A stretch of 64,000 nt of DNA from JAHDHW01 sp963793295 (GTDB taxonomy: Bacteria; Bacteroidota; Bacteroidia; Chitinophagales; Saprospiraceae). Location of the stretch: NCBI GenBank assembly GCA_963793295.1, contig CAWBZX010000028.1:465445-529444 (forward strand). Direction: 5' to 3'. Below, piece by piece: positions 43,085-52,463 of this stretch. Position 1 is the stretch's first letter, and every line of letters begins with the position of its first letter. Under the pieces are notes generated by a model. It searched no databases. It was not told the DNA's origin and was given only the letters and a program-made list of their open reading frames with translations. The position numbers were made by a program, and so were the translations under genes.

Positions 43085-45211
43085 ATGAACATAAAGAATG
43101 AGGTATTAATTCGAGTTTATGTTGTCCTATTTTTTGTCGTGTTGACGGGCCTCATTCTAATGGTACAAACAGTTAAAATTGGTGTAATAGAAGGTGATAA
43201 ATGGAGCGAGCGAGGAAAGAGTTTATATGTGGAGTACAAACCTGTTGAAGCTGAAAGAGGAAATATTTTAGCAGAAGATGGCAGCTTATTAGCCACTTCA
43301 CTTCCGTTCTTTGAAATACGATTTGATCCAAACTCTACAGGTATGCAAGCGGAGGATTTTGATGCCAACATCGATTCCCTTGCTTACTGTCTTGCCACTT
43401 TCGTAGATAATTCTTACACCGTTGGTGGAATGCGCGATCACCTTATTACTGAAAGGGATTTAGGTGCAAGAAACGTTCTGATTAAGAGGAATGCAAATTA
43501 TCTCGAAAAAGAGATGATGAGTAAGTTTCCTTTATTTAGCAAAGGGCAGTTCAAAGGTGGGTTTATAGTGAGTCCAAGACCAGAAAGAGTTCATCCTTTC
43601 AAGCAATTGGGATACCGAACCATCGGCTATGTTAAAGAAGGGCACAACCCGGTTGGGCTAGAAGGCTTTTTTGATGAGACGTTAGCTGGTGAAGCAGGAA
43701 AGCAGTTGATGTTTCGAGCACCCAATAATACCTGGATCCCAGTAAATGACCTTACCGAAATTGAGCCTAGGCGTGGCGACGATATCGTCACAACGTTGGA
43801 TGTCAACTTACAGGATATCACTCATGAAGCACTACTCAGAGGTTTGAAATACCATAATGCAGATCATGGAACAGCAGTTTTGATGGAAGTTGAAACCGGT
43901 GCAATAAAAGCCATTTCAAATATCGGAAAAACAGATCAGGGTTGGTTTGAAATTTATAATTATGCGATTGGAGCCGCAACTGAACCCGGATCGACCTACA
44001 AACTTGCTTCGATTTTAGCATTACTTGAAGACGGTTATATTGATCTTGAAGATAGCATTGATATCGAAAAAGGTAAAACCATGTTTTACGAAGAGGAAAT
44101 GCTTGATGCTTCAAAAACTAGCTTTGATCTGGATACCATCACTGTTAGAATGGCCTTTGAAATTTCTTCAAATGTCGGGATAGCAAAATTGGTGCAACGA
44201 TATTATGGCGATCCACATAAAGAAGCAAAATTTATCAAACGCTTGAAAGACATGCGCTTGAATTTGCCAGTTAATATTGAAATCAAAGGAGAAGCTTCCC
44301 CTTATGTTAAAGAAGCGCATAGCGAAGAGGATGATTGGAGTGGAATTACATTGCCTTGGATGTCAATAGGTTACGAGGTGACCATTACACCGCTTCAATT
44401 GTTGAATTTGTATAACACCGTGGCAAATAATGGCGTCATGATGAAACCTTATCTGGTATCCGAAATTCGTCATTTTGATGAAACGATAGAACAATTTAAA
44501 CCAACAGTAGTAAAACGAAAAATTGCCTCAAAATCAACTATTAAAAAAGCCCAGGAATTATTGCTCGGTGTCGTTGAAAGAGGTACTGCCTATAAGTTGA
44601 AAACCACAAACTATCAGTTTGCAGGAAAAACAGGAACAGCACAGATCAACTATCGACGATTTAATCTTCGACAAGCAAATCTTCGATACCAGGCTTCTTT
44701 TGCCGGTTACTTTCCGGCTGAAAATCCAAAGTATTCCTGCATCATTGTGATTACAAATCCAAGAGAAAATGGTTTTTATGGTGGAGATGTTGCAGGTCCC
44801 GTTTTCAGAGAAATTGCAGACAAATGTTTTGCAACTCGAATTGAACTTCATGATGCTTTGAATAAAGAAGCAAAACCAATATTAGCAAATAAAAAGCTTC
44901 CAGACTTCGATGCTGGTTTGAAACAGGATCTTGAAAAAGTTTTAAAAAATGTCAATTTAAAATACAACTCGGAAGCTGAAACTAAATGGGCAATTATTCA
45001 TGCTGAAAATGATACCCTAAACTTGCAAAACAGAAACATTAGCGATGATGTGGTGCCGGTTGTTACAGGAATGGGTTTGAGAGATGCTTTGTACATATTA
45101 GAAAATCGCGGATTGAAAGTGGTGGTCAGTGGTTCAGGAAAAGTCCGAAATCAATCCATTTTAGCAGGAACAAAAATAAGAGGTCAGACAATTCGATTGA
45201 CCCTTAGATAA
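43085..45211 (+). CDS. ftsI: Septal peptidoglycan transpeptidase FtsI (PBP3/SpoVD-like) with PASTA domain
   Basis: 708 aa. TM about 9-29 (VYVVLFFVVLTGLILMVQTV), the PBP dimerisation domain, then the transpeptidase with SxxK as S303-T-Y-K (EPGSTYKLAS), SxN as SSNVGIAKL and KTGTAQ near 515. The C-terminus is a PASTA-like domain (about 645-708; VVPVVTGMGLRDALYILENRGLKV), common in this phylum. Cross-links septal peptidoglycan with FtsW. Follows ftsL by 12 bp. Confidence 0.95.
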   Translation: MNIKNEVLIRVYVVLFFVVLTGLILMVQTVKIGVIEGDKWSERGKSLYVEYKPVEAERGNILAEDGSLLATSLPFFEIRFDPNSTGMQAEDFDANIDSLAYCLATFVDNSYTVGGMRDHLITERDLGARNVLIKRNANYLEKEMMSKFPLFSKGQFKGGFIVSPRPERVHPFKQLGYRTIGYVKEGHNPVGLEGFFDETLAGEAGKQLMFRAPNNTWIPVNDLTEIEPRRGDDIVTTLDVNLQDITHEALLRGLKYHNADHGTAVLMEVETGAIKAISNIGKTDQGWFEIYNYAIGAATEPGSTYKLASILALLEDGYIDLEDSIDIEKGKTMFYEEEMLDASKTSFDLDTITVRMAFEISSNVGIAKLVQRYYGDPHKEAKFIKRLKDMRLNLPVNIEIKGEASPYVKEAHSEEDDWSGITLPWMSIGYEVTITPLQLLNLYNTVANNGVMMKPYLVSEIRHFDETIEQFKPTVVKRKIASKSTIKKAQELLLGVVERGTAYKLKTTNYQFAGKTGTAQINYRRFNLRQANLRYQASFAGYFPAENPKYSCIIVITNPRENGFYGGDVAGPVFREIADKCFATRIELHDALNKEAKPILANKKLPDFDAGLKQDLEKVLKNVNLKYNSEAETKWAIIHAENDTLNLQNRNISDDVVPVVTGMGLRDALYILENRGLKVVVSGSGKVRNQSILAGTKIRGQTIRLTLR

Positions 45212-45307
45212 AAATAAAAAAGAACGATGAATAAGTTTTCCAGTTTTCAATGTAGTTATCCCTCATTATATGAAACACTTTTTACACTATAGCACTATTA
45301 TAACACT

Positions 45308-46774
45308 TTGAAACGCTTGAAATCGCTGGAAAACATACTATCTGAATTATCAATAAGTGAGCTCATCGGAGAGGTGAAAATGAATATCAAAACCATCACC
45401 TTTGACTCACGCAAGGCAATCGAGGAAAGCCTCTTTGTCGCAATTAGAGGATCGCAAACAAACGGTCATCTTTTTATTGATAAAGCAGTTGAAGCTGGTG
45501 CAAAAGCTATTTTGTGTGAAGACTTGCCTTCTAAACTGAAAAGCGGGGTTACTTTTATTAAAGTCCCCGACAGCTCAGAAGCGCTAGGTCAGATCGCAGC
45601 TGCTTTCCATGACTATCCGTCATCCAAAATCAAACTGTTAGGAATAACAGGAACAAACGGAAAGACTACTACAGCAACACTTTTGCATCAGCTTTATTCA
45701 AAAATGGGCTATAAAGTTGGCCTGTTATCAACCATTGAAAACAAAATTGGCGAAAAAGTTTTGCCTTCTGATTATACCACACCAGATGCCGTAGCGCTAA
45801 ATGCGTTGTTGGCGGATATGGTAAATGCAGGATGTGATTATGCTTTTATGGAGGTGAGTTCACATGCTATTCACCAACGTCGTATTGCAGGTTTGTCGTT
45901 TTCCGGAGGTGTCTTTACAAACATAACACACGATCACCTTGATTATCACAAAACCTTCAAAGAATACCTCAATGCGAAAAAGCGTTTTTTTGATGAATTG
46001 CCAGATTATGCTTTTGCTTTGACGAATATTGATGATCGCAACGGAATGGTAATGGTTCAAAATACAAAAGCGAAAATTTATCGCTATAGTTTGCGATCCT
46101 TGACCGATTTTAAAGCAAAGATTATTGAAAACAGTTTGTCAGGTTTGCATCTTGAAATTGATGGAGAAGACTTTTACAGTAGAATCGTTGGTGAATTTAA
46201 CGCGTACAATATTTTAGCAGTGTATGCCACAGCTGTTTTATTTGGTAGTGATAAATTGGAGGCGCTTACGCATTTGAGTGAGTTGAAATCAGCGGAAGGA
46301 AGATTTGATTCTTTTTTTGATAATAAAAATGGAATTACCGGAATAGTAGATTATGCCCATACTCCTGATGCTGTTGAAAAAGTGCTGAGTACGATTGGCA
46401 AAATGAAAAAAGGAAATGAAAAGATAATTACCGTGATAGGTTGTGGAGGAGATCGAGATAAAACAAAACGACCAATTATGGCAAAAACAGCTTGTAATTA
46501 TAGCGATCAGGTAATCATCACTTCCGATAATCCAAGATCAGAAGACCCGGAAGTGATTATCTCAGAAATGGAAAAAGGGATTCCGCCATATGCGAGCAAT
46601 AAAGTTCTTTCAATATCAAACCGGCTTCAAGCAATTAAAACAGCTGTAAAGATTGCTCAGAAAGGAGACATCATTCTGGTTGCTGGTAAAGGACATGAGA
46701 AATACCAAGAAATCAAAGGAGTAAAATATCCTTTTGACGACAAACAAATACTTAGAGAAATACTTGCTGATTGA
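45308..46774 (+). CDS. murE: UDP-N-acetylmuramoyl-L-alanyl-D-glutamate--2,6-diaminopimelate ligase
   Basis: 488 aa. The TTG start at 45308 gives MKRLKSLENIL, the expected N-terminus; the next in-frame ATG is 24 codons later, inside the first conserved strand. Mur ligase P-loop GITGTNGKTTTATLLHQL, central VVDYAHTPDAVEKVL and GCGGDRDKTKRPIM. The substrate-recognition motif DNPR (SDNPRSEDP) marks meso-diaminopimelate specificity, so the peptidoglycan is A1gamma type. Cytosolic. Confidence 0.96.
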   Translation: MKRLKSLENILSELSISELIGEVKMNIKTITFDSRKAIEESLFVAIRGSQTNGHLFIDKAVEAGAKAILCEDLPSKLKSGVTFIKVPDSSEALGQIAAAFHDYPSSKIKLLGITGTNGKTTTATLLHQLYSKMGYKVGLLSTIENKIGEKVLPSDYTTPDAVALNALLADMVNAGCDYAFMEVSSHAIHQRRIAGLSFSGGVFTNITHDHLDYHKTFKEYLNAKKRFFDELPDYAFALTNIDDRNGMVMVQNTKAKIYRYSLRSLTDFKAKIIENSLSGLHLEIDGEDFYSRIVGEFNAYNILAVYATAVLFGSDKLEALTHLSELKSAEGRFDSFFDNKNGITGIVDYAHTPDAVEKVLSTIGKMKKGNEKIITVIGCGGDRDKTKRPIMAKTACNYSDQVIITSDNPRSEDPEVIISEMEKGIPPYASNKVLSISNRLQAIKTAVKIAQKGDIILVAGKGHEKYQEIKGVKYPFDDKQILREILAD

Positions 46775-47156
46775 TTGAAATAAAATGTGATTGGTTTTTT
46801 TGATTACAAACAATTTAACTTTTAGCAAATGGAGGGAAATATTATCATTCTCAGATTCGGTTAACGGCTTGCAGCGGGTAGTTTCTGTGTTTATGAAACA
46901 CTCTACTAATTATTACCACAGAATAGATCTACCTGCTGCAGCTGTTAAGCTTTGAGAATTTTGAATAACAAAGATTAAAGAGTAGCGAGAGTCAGTTGCG
47001 GGATATTAGTTGTCATAAAAAGATATTTTGAGTGACTTATGACCACCCAAATCTCGCTACTGACAACTGAAAACTAAGAAGGACTATATCCAAAACCGTA
47101 AGGAGCCAGAAGGGAAACGCTCCTATTATGACAATAGAAAAACAGCACGGCATCTT
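46775..47156. repeat. 382-bp structured, gene-free insert between murE and mraY
   Basis: Holds a 20-bp imperfect stem (46861-46881 with 46929-46948; core GCAGCGGGTAG/CTACCTGCTGC) that encloses a small GTTTC/GAAAC hairpin. Next comes an inverted repeat AGTAGCGAGA (46981-46990) / TCTCGCTACT (47052-47061) enclosing TCATAA/TTATGA. Heptad units AGTTGCG and AGTTGTC on the left, and GACAACT and GAAAACT on the right, resemble the inverted 7-nt arrays around the four-helix-bundle remnant at 50945-51192. Looks like a decayed element of the same kind. Confidence 0.55.
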
Positions 47157-48407
47157 ATGCTCTATGACTTATTAGAATATTTAGAGAAAACAACAAACAT
47201 ACCTGGCTTAGGTGTGTACAAGTATATCAGCTTCCGCGCTGGTGCTGCTATTATCTTCTCTTTGTTAATCTCCATGATATTCGGTAGTAAGATCATACAA
47301 TTCCTAAAACAATTACAAATTGGCGAATCCGTTCGAGATTTAGGCTTGAAAGGACAGAAAGAAAAAGAAGGAACACCAACCATGGGAGGAGTGATCATTT
47401 TGATTGCGATTTTGATTCCCTGCATACTTTGGGCGAAATTGGATAATATTTATATCATCCTGATGCTGCTTGCCACAAGTTGGATGGCTGTGATTGGATT
47501 TATCGACGATTACATCAAAGTTTTTAAGAAAGACAAAGATGGTCTCAGCGGAAAATTTAAAATTCTTGGACAGGTCGGCCTGGGCTTGATTGTAGCTATA
47601 ACCATGCTTTTTAACAGCAATGTTGAAGTAAGAATGGACCCTGCTAAGGCCGAAGCGCTGGATCTGACAAAAGTCAGGTATGACTCGGTGTACGTAAGAG
47701 GTGTAAAAACTGAAATGGCTTATGTCCGAACGACAATGACTAATGTTCCGTTTTTTAAAAATAATCAATTGGATTATGCCAAACTGGTACCTTTTGTAGG
47801 AGATAATGCAGAAAATTTTGCCTGGATCATATTCATTCCAATAGTGATTTTGGTGGTAACAGCAGTTTCCAATGCGGCAAATTTAACAGATGGGATTGAT
47901 GGATTAGCTACAGGAGTCAGTGCGATAATTGGAGCAACATTGGGCGTGCTGGCTTATGTTTCCAGTAATTCCATAGCCGCGGATTATTTGAATATCATGT
48001 TCCTTCCAAATGCGGGAGAATTGGTGATTTTTACTGCTTGTTTTATTGGCGCCTGTATTGGTTTTTTGTGGTACAACAGTTTTCCGGCGCAGATTTTTAT
48101 GGGCGATACCGGGAGTTTAATGCTTGGAGGAATCATAGCTGCGATGGCGATATTGATCAGAAAAGAATTATTGATTCCAATCTTATGTGGAATTTTTTTA
48201 ATGGAAAATTTGTCTGTAATGATTCAGGTGGGTTATTTCAAATACACCAAAAAGAAATACGGAGAAGGTCAGCGAGTATTTTTGATGTCACCGCTGCATC
48301 ATCATTATCAGAAAAAAGGAATACATGAATCTAAAATTGTCACCAGATTTTGGATTGTTGGAATCTTATTGGCGGTTTTGACAATCATTACTTTGAAAAT
48401 CAGATAA
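47157..48407 (+). CDS. mraY: Phospho-N-acetylmuramoyl-pentapeptide-transferase
   Basis: 416 aa, about ten TM helices. Key motifs are GTPTMGG (first cytoplasmic loop), FIDDYIKVFKKDKDGLSGKFK (catalytic DD), NAANLTDGIDGLATG and MSPLHHHYQKKG (HHH). Forms lipid I from UDP-MurNAc-pentapeptide and undecaprenyl phosphate. A periplasmic insert of about 50 residues after TM4 (VEVRMDPAKAEALDL ...) lengthens it relative to E. coli, as usual in Bacteroidota. Its stop is immediately followed by the murD ATG. Confidence 0.97.
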   Translation: MLYDLLEYLEKTTNIPGLGVYKYISFRAGAAIIFSLLISMIFGSKIIQFLKQLQIGESVRDLGLKGQKEKEGTPTMGGVIILIAILIPCILWAKLDNIYIILMLLATSWMAVIGFIDDYIKVFKKDKDGLSGKFKILGQVGLGLIVAITMLFNSNVEVRMDPAKAEALDLTKVRYDSVYVRGVKTEMAYVRTTMTNVPFFKNNQLDYAKLVPFVGDNAENFAWIIFIPIVILVVTAVSNAANLTDGIDGLATGVSAIIGATLGVLAYVSSNSIAADYLNIMFLPNAGELVIFTACFIGACIGFLWYNSFPAQIFMGDTGSLMLGGIIAAMAILIRKELLIPILCGIFLMENLSVMIQVGYFKYTKKKYGEGQRVFLMSPLHHHYQKKGIHESKIVTRFWIVGILLAVLTIITLKIR

Positions 48408-49745
48408 ATGAAAGTAGCGATTTTAGGAGCAGGTGAAAGTGGAGTAGGAGCAGCGATTTTAGCGAAAAAGTTGGGATATGAAATTTGGGTATCCGATAAA
48501 GGAACAATAAAAGAAAATTTTAAAAAGGAACTGGAAAAGTTTCAGATTCCTTTCGAAGAAAATAAACATACTAAACAAAAGATTTTTGACGCTTCGGAAA
48601 TTATTAAAAGCCCTGGAATTCCAGATCAAATTGATTTGATTAAAGAATTGAATCAAAAAGGGATTCCGGTGATTTCCGAAATTGAATTTGCAGCAAAACA
48701 TACGGACGCTACTATCGTGGGTATTACAGGTAGCAATGGGAAAACAACAACCACCAATCTTACTTATCATCTCCTGAAAACAGGAGGACTAAATGTAGGT
48801 CTAGCAGGAAACGTGGGTCATAGTTTTGCCCGTTCAGTTGCCCAAAAAAATCATGATTACTTCGTATTGGAACTATCTAGTTTTCAGCTGGATGGCATCC
48901 GTGAATTTAGGCCCGATGTCGCCATTTTGTTAAATATCACTCCAGATCATCTGGATCGCTATGATTACAAAATGGAAAATTATGTGGCTTCAAAATTCCG
49001 GATCATTAAAAACCAGAAAGAGAACGACTTTTTCATTTTCAATGGAAAGGATGAAAGTATCAAAGCTTATTTAGAAAAGCATCCCGTGAAAATGAAAATT
49101 TCAAAAGTTGGCAATGATTTTTATAAAAATGAAAAATTAGTTGTTAACGAAAAGCATCGTTTCGATATGAGCCAAAGTAGTTTGAAAGGCCGCCACAATA
49201 TGTTCAACGCAGTATGTGCCATTCGGGCAGCTTTATATTTGGGCATAGCTGAGGACAGCATTCAGGAAGGTTTGAACACTTTTGTCAATGACCCTCATCG
49301 GCTTGAAAGTGTAACAATGATTGACGGAGTTGAGTACATCAACGATAGCAAAGCAACCAATGTGGATGCGGTTTATTATGCGCTTGAAGCCATGGAAAAA
49401 GGAGTGATTTGGATTGTAGGCGGAACGGATAAAGGCAATGATTATTCCCCGTTGATGCCTTTGGTAGAAGAGAAAGTAAATGCGATAATTTGTATGGGTT
49501 TGGACAACTCTAAAATTATTGAAGCTTTTTCGCCAATGATTAAAATTATTGAGGAAACGAAAAGTGCTGAGGAAGCGGTCGAAGTAGCAACTTCATATGC
49601 AGAAGAGGGAGAAGTAGTGCTTTTGAGTCCGGCTTGTGCAAGTTTTGATTTATTTAAAAATTATATAGATCGCGGTGATCAATTTAAAAAAGCAGTACTT
49701 GATTTAAGAAAGCAGAATACAGAATCTGACCTCTTAAAACAATAA
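48408..49745 (+). CDS. murD: UDP-N-acetylmuramoylalanine--D-glutamate ligase
   Basis: 445 aa. N-terminal Rossmann ILGAGESGVGAAILAKKLG, P-loop GITGSNGKTTTTNLTYHLL, LELSSFQLDGI, NITPDHLDRY, NDSKATNVDAVYYAL and the C-terminal LLSPACASFDLFKNYIDRGDQF. Adds D-Glu to UDP-MurNAc-L-Ala in the cytosol. The ATG directly abuts the mraY stop, indicating translational coupling. Confidence 0.97.
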   Translation: MKVAILGAGESGVGAAILAKKLGYEIWVSDKGTIKENFKKELEKFQIPFEENKHTKQKIFDASEIIKSPGIPDQIDLIKELNQKGIPVISEIEFAAKHTDATIVGITGSNGKTTTTNLTYHLLKTGGLNVGLAGNVGHSFARSVAQKNHDYFVLELSSFQLDGIREFRPDVAILLNITPDHLDRYDYKMENYVASKFRIIKNQKENDFFIFNGKDESIKAYLEKHPVKMKISKVGNDFYKNEKLVVNEKHRFDMSQSSLKGRHNMFNAVCAIRAALYLGIAEDSIQEGLNTFVNDPHRLESVTMIDGVEYINDSKATNVDAVYYALEAMEKGVIWIVGGTDKGNDYSPLMPLVEEKVNAIICMGLDNSKIIEAFSPMIKIIEETKSAEEAVEVATSYAEEGEVVLLSPACASFDLFKNYIDRGDQFKKAVLDLRKQNTESDLLKQ

Positions 49746-49806
49746 AAAGTTCTTTGACTGACTATGAGAAAACAAATACCAATATTTTAAACCTAAAAAG
49801 TCAGCA

Positions 49807-50940
49807 ATGTCAATAGGAAATAGAATTTATGCAGAATTACGAGGAGATCGGGCCATTTGGATGATCGTGGCAGTGTTAGCATTATTTAGCATTTTGGCGG
49901 TTTATAGTGCAACCGGACACGTGGCTTTTAACTATAGAGGCGGAAATACCGAATTCTACCTGATCAAGCATACTATATTTGTAGCTGGTGGATTGTTTCT
50001 GACTTATCTGTGTTACATCATGCATTATACGCAGTACTCCAGGGTGGCACCCATACTTTTAATGATTTCTATTCCTTTGTTGGTTTATACGATTGCATTT
50101 GGCGTAGAGGTAAATGAAGCGAGGCGTTGGGTAGAAATACCATTTGTTGGCCTTACTTTTCAGACTTCTGATTTTGCAAAACTTGCTTTAATTATTTATG
50201 TAGCCAGGGCGATATCATCAAAGCAGGATTATATAAAAGATTTCAACAGCGCATTTTTACCTATCATCGTGCCTATATTGATTATTTGCAGCTTGATTGC
50301 ACCATCAGATTTATCATCAGCTTTAATCCTGTTTTTTACTTGTACGGTTATGATGTTTTTGGGAAGAGTATCTGTAAAATACATTATGCTTTTAGTCTTT
50401 TTGGGAATAGTGGTTTTTGCGTGCTTGATTATTGTAGGCCAGTTTTTTCCGGATATTGTCAGAGTTGGAACCTGGATAACCCGATTGACAGATTTCTGGA
50501 ACGATCCGGAAGGTGCTTACCAGATTCAACATTCTAAAATTGCCATTGCAAACGGCAGCTGGTTTGGACAGGGACCGGGTAACAGCGTTATGCGAAATTA
50601 TTTACCAAATCCGTTTTCTGATTTTATTTATGCCATTATCTGTGAAGAATATGGAATCGTCGGAGGATTTATAATAATTAGTTTATATGTTTTACTTTTT
50701 TTTCGATGTGTAAGTATTGTAACAAGAAGCCCTAAAGCGTTTGGAGCAATGCTGGCTTTGGGTTTGGGATTGACAGTGGTTGTTCAGGCTTTAGCAAACA
50801 TCGCTGTTTCAGTGCATCTGGTTCCGGTCACAGGATTGACATTGCCGATGGTGAGCATGGGAGGGACCTCAATCATTTTTTCTTGTATTGCCTTTGGGAT
50901 GATCTTAAGTGTGAGTAGATATATTGAAAAGACATCGTAA
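49807..50940 (+). CDS. ftsW: Septal SEDS peptidoglycan polymerase FtsW
   Basis: 377 aa with about ten TM helices. SEDS features include the conserved large-loop Asp region around RLTDFWNDPEGAYQIQHSKIAIANGSWFGQGPGNSVM, then LPNPFSDFIYAIICEEYGIVGG and TGLTLPMVSMGGTSIIF. Polymerises lipid II at the septum with FtsI. Separated from murD by 61 bp carrying a short leader motif complementary to the sRNA segment at 18726. Confidence 0.95.
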   Translation: MSIGNRIYAELRGDRAIWMIVAVLALFSILAVYSATGHVAFNYRGGNTEFYLIKHTIFVAGGLFLTYLCYIMHYTQYSRVAPILLMISIPLLVYTIAFGVEVNEARRWVEIPFVGLTFQTSDFAKLALIIYVARAISSKQDYIKDFNSAFLPIIVPILIICSLIAPSDLSSALILFFTCTVMMFLGRVSVKYIMLLVFLGIVVFACLIIVGQFFPDIVRVGTWITRLTDFWNDPEGAYQIQHSKIAIANGSWFGQGPGNSVMRNYLPNPFSDFIYAIICEEYGIVGGFIIISLYVLLFFRCVSIVTRSPKAFGAMLALGLGLTVVVQALANIAVSVHLVPVTGLTLPMVSMGGTSIIFSCIAFGMILSVSRYIEKTS

Positions 50941-50944
50941 AAAG

Positions 50945-51192
50945 AGTTGGAAGTTAAAAGTTTCTAGTTGGACGTTTTTAGTTTGAAACAGTAAAGAGAT
51001 TCAAATGGCAACTATTCAAAAGTTTGAGGACATCAAAGTTTGGCAGAAAGCCAGGGAAATTGGAAAAATGATAATGGGTTTTATTAGTTATTTGAAAAAA
51101 AGTAAAATACAAGGACAAAAGTTCGATTGAAATGGATGCAACCAAAAAACAGGCTCCAACAACTAGCAACTTGCAACTAACAACTAGTAACT
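50945..51192 (+). mobile_element. Non-autonomous element remnant: inverted 7-nt arrays around a deleted four-helix-bundle gene
   Basis: Left array 50945-50986: six exact 7-nt units of form AGTTNNN (one CGTT). Right array 51158-51192: five units NNNAACT, the reverse complement form. Between them lies the deleted S23/IVP-like gene 51005-51130. S23-like four-helix-bundle genes are known as rRNA intervening-sequence proteins and as stand-alone genes in Bacteroidota; the inverted heptad frame suggests that the unit moved as a block. The right array is translated within murG. Confidence 0.65.
51005..51130 (+). pseudogene. Internally deleted four-helix-bundle (S23/IVP-like) protein gene
   Basis: 41 codons, ATG 51005 to TGA 51128-51130. 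MATIQKFEDIKVWQKAREIGKM matches the N-terminus of the roughly 120-residue family, and GFISYLKKSKIQGQKFD matches its C-terminal end. About 75-80 central residues (helices 2 and 3) are missing without breaking the frame. It cannot form the four-helix bundle. Confidence 0.75.
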
Positions 51193-52292
51193 CCAGAATC
51201 ATTATCTCCGGAGGAGGATCAGGTGGGCATGTGTTTCCGGCGATTGCTATTGCTAATGAACTGAAAAGTATAGATGCGTCGATTGATATATTATTTGTAG
51301 GCGCAAAAGGAAAAATTGAAATGGAAAAAGTCCCGAAAGCGGGATATTCTATAAAAGGTTTGTGGATCAGTGGATTTCATAGAAAAATGACATTGCGAAA
51401 TTTGCTTTTCCCATTGAAATTATTTTTTAGTCTCTTCAAGGCTTTTTGGATTGTGAAAAGATTTAAACCTCAGGTAGTGGTTGGCGTTGGAGGATTTGCA
51501 AGTGGGCCGGTTTTACAGGTTGCAAATATGCTTGGCATTCCGACAGTCTTGCAGGAGCAGAATTCCTATGCCGGAGTCACTAATAAATTGCTAGCAAAAA
51601 AAGCAGATAAAATATGCGTTGCCTATGATAAGATGGAGCGTTTCTTTCCGGCTGATAAAATTGTTTTAACCGGAAACCCAATACGGCAAGATCTGAAAAA
51701 ATTGGAAGGGGACAGGGAGCAAGCTTTGAACTATTTTGGCTTTTCAAAAGAGAAAAAGACCATTGTTTTGATAGGAGGCAGCCTGGGAGCGAGGTCATTA
51801 AATGATGGTATGTCAGCAAGTTTTGAAATATTAAAAGCACATTCGGAAGTGCAAATTTTGTGGCAGGCGGGCAAATTATATATTGATGAATTTTCAAAAG
51901 TGAAAACGGCACAACTTCCAAATGTAAAAGTAGTCGCTTTTATTGATCAGATGGATTTTGCTTATGCAATGGCAGATGCGATCATTTGTCGAGCAGGTGC
52001 TTCGACGATTTCAGAATTATGTGCGGTTGGAAAGGCAACGATTTTAGTGCCTTCACCGAATGTTGCCGAAGATCATCAAACTCAAAATGCCTTAGCACTG
52101 GTTGAAAAAGAGGCAGCAATATTGGTAAAAGATAATGATGTAAAAGAGAAAATGATAACCACTGCTTTGTCTGTATTAGATAATGAAAAATTGAAGGACA
52201 AATTGCAAAACAATATTTTGAAACTCGCTAAACCCAATGCAACACAAAAAATCGCAAGAGAAGTATTGAGTTTAGTTGGTGCTCGAAAGTAG
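51132..52292 (+). CDS. murG: UDP-N-acetylglucosamine--LPS-type lipid I GlcNAc transferase MurG
   Basis: 386 aa. Converts lipid I to lipid II at the inner membrane. GGGSGGHVFPAIAIA (donor/lipid loop), GGFASGPVLQVANMLGIPTVLQEQN, GGSLGARSLNDG and ICRAGASTISELCAVGKATILVPSPNVAEDHQTQNA are all intact. The family normally starts just before RIIISGGG; here about 21 extra residues precede it (MDATKKQAPTTSNLQLTTSN). They are encoded by the right heptad array of the inserted element. The first ATG follows the remnant stop by one base. The extension is probably tolerated rather than functional. Confidence 0.95.
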   Translation: MDATKKQAPTTSNLQLTTSNSRIIISGGGSGGHVFPAIAIANELKSIDASIDILFVGAKGKIEMEKVPKAGYSIKGLWISGFHRKMTLRNLLFPLKLFFSLFKAFWIVKRFKPQVVVGVGGFASGPVLQVANMLGIPTVLQEQNSYAGVTNKLLAKKADKICVAYDKMERFFPADKIVLTGNPIRQDLKKLEGDREQALNYFGFSKEKKTIVLIGGSLGARSLNDGMSASFEILKAHSEVQILWQAGKLYIDEFSKVKTAQLPNVKVVAFIDQMDFAYAMADAIICRAGASTISELCAVGKATILVPSPNVAEDHQTQNALALVEKEAAILVKDNDVKEKMITTALSVLDNEKLKDKLQNNILKLAKPNATQKIAREVLSLVGARK

Positions 52293-52463
52293 AAAAAAAA
52301 CAGTTTGAAATATAAATTATGATAATTTTTAAATTAAAAAATTAATATATAATAATTGCGGCATATACTTTGATATACTATTCTGTAAAACAGTCTTTTA
52401 CAAAGAAAATAAAACCATAAGTGAGTAAAAGTGTACGCTGAGACTTGATAAAAATAAAAAACT

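Noticed and set aside
49764..49790. 8-codon frame ATGAGAAAACAAATA... between murD and ftsW as a leader peptide
   Set aside because: Too short to support; the sequence is better noted as the sRNA-complementary site.
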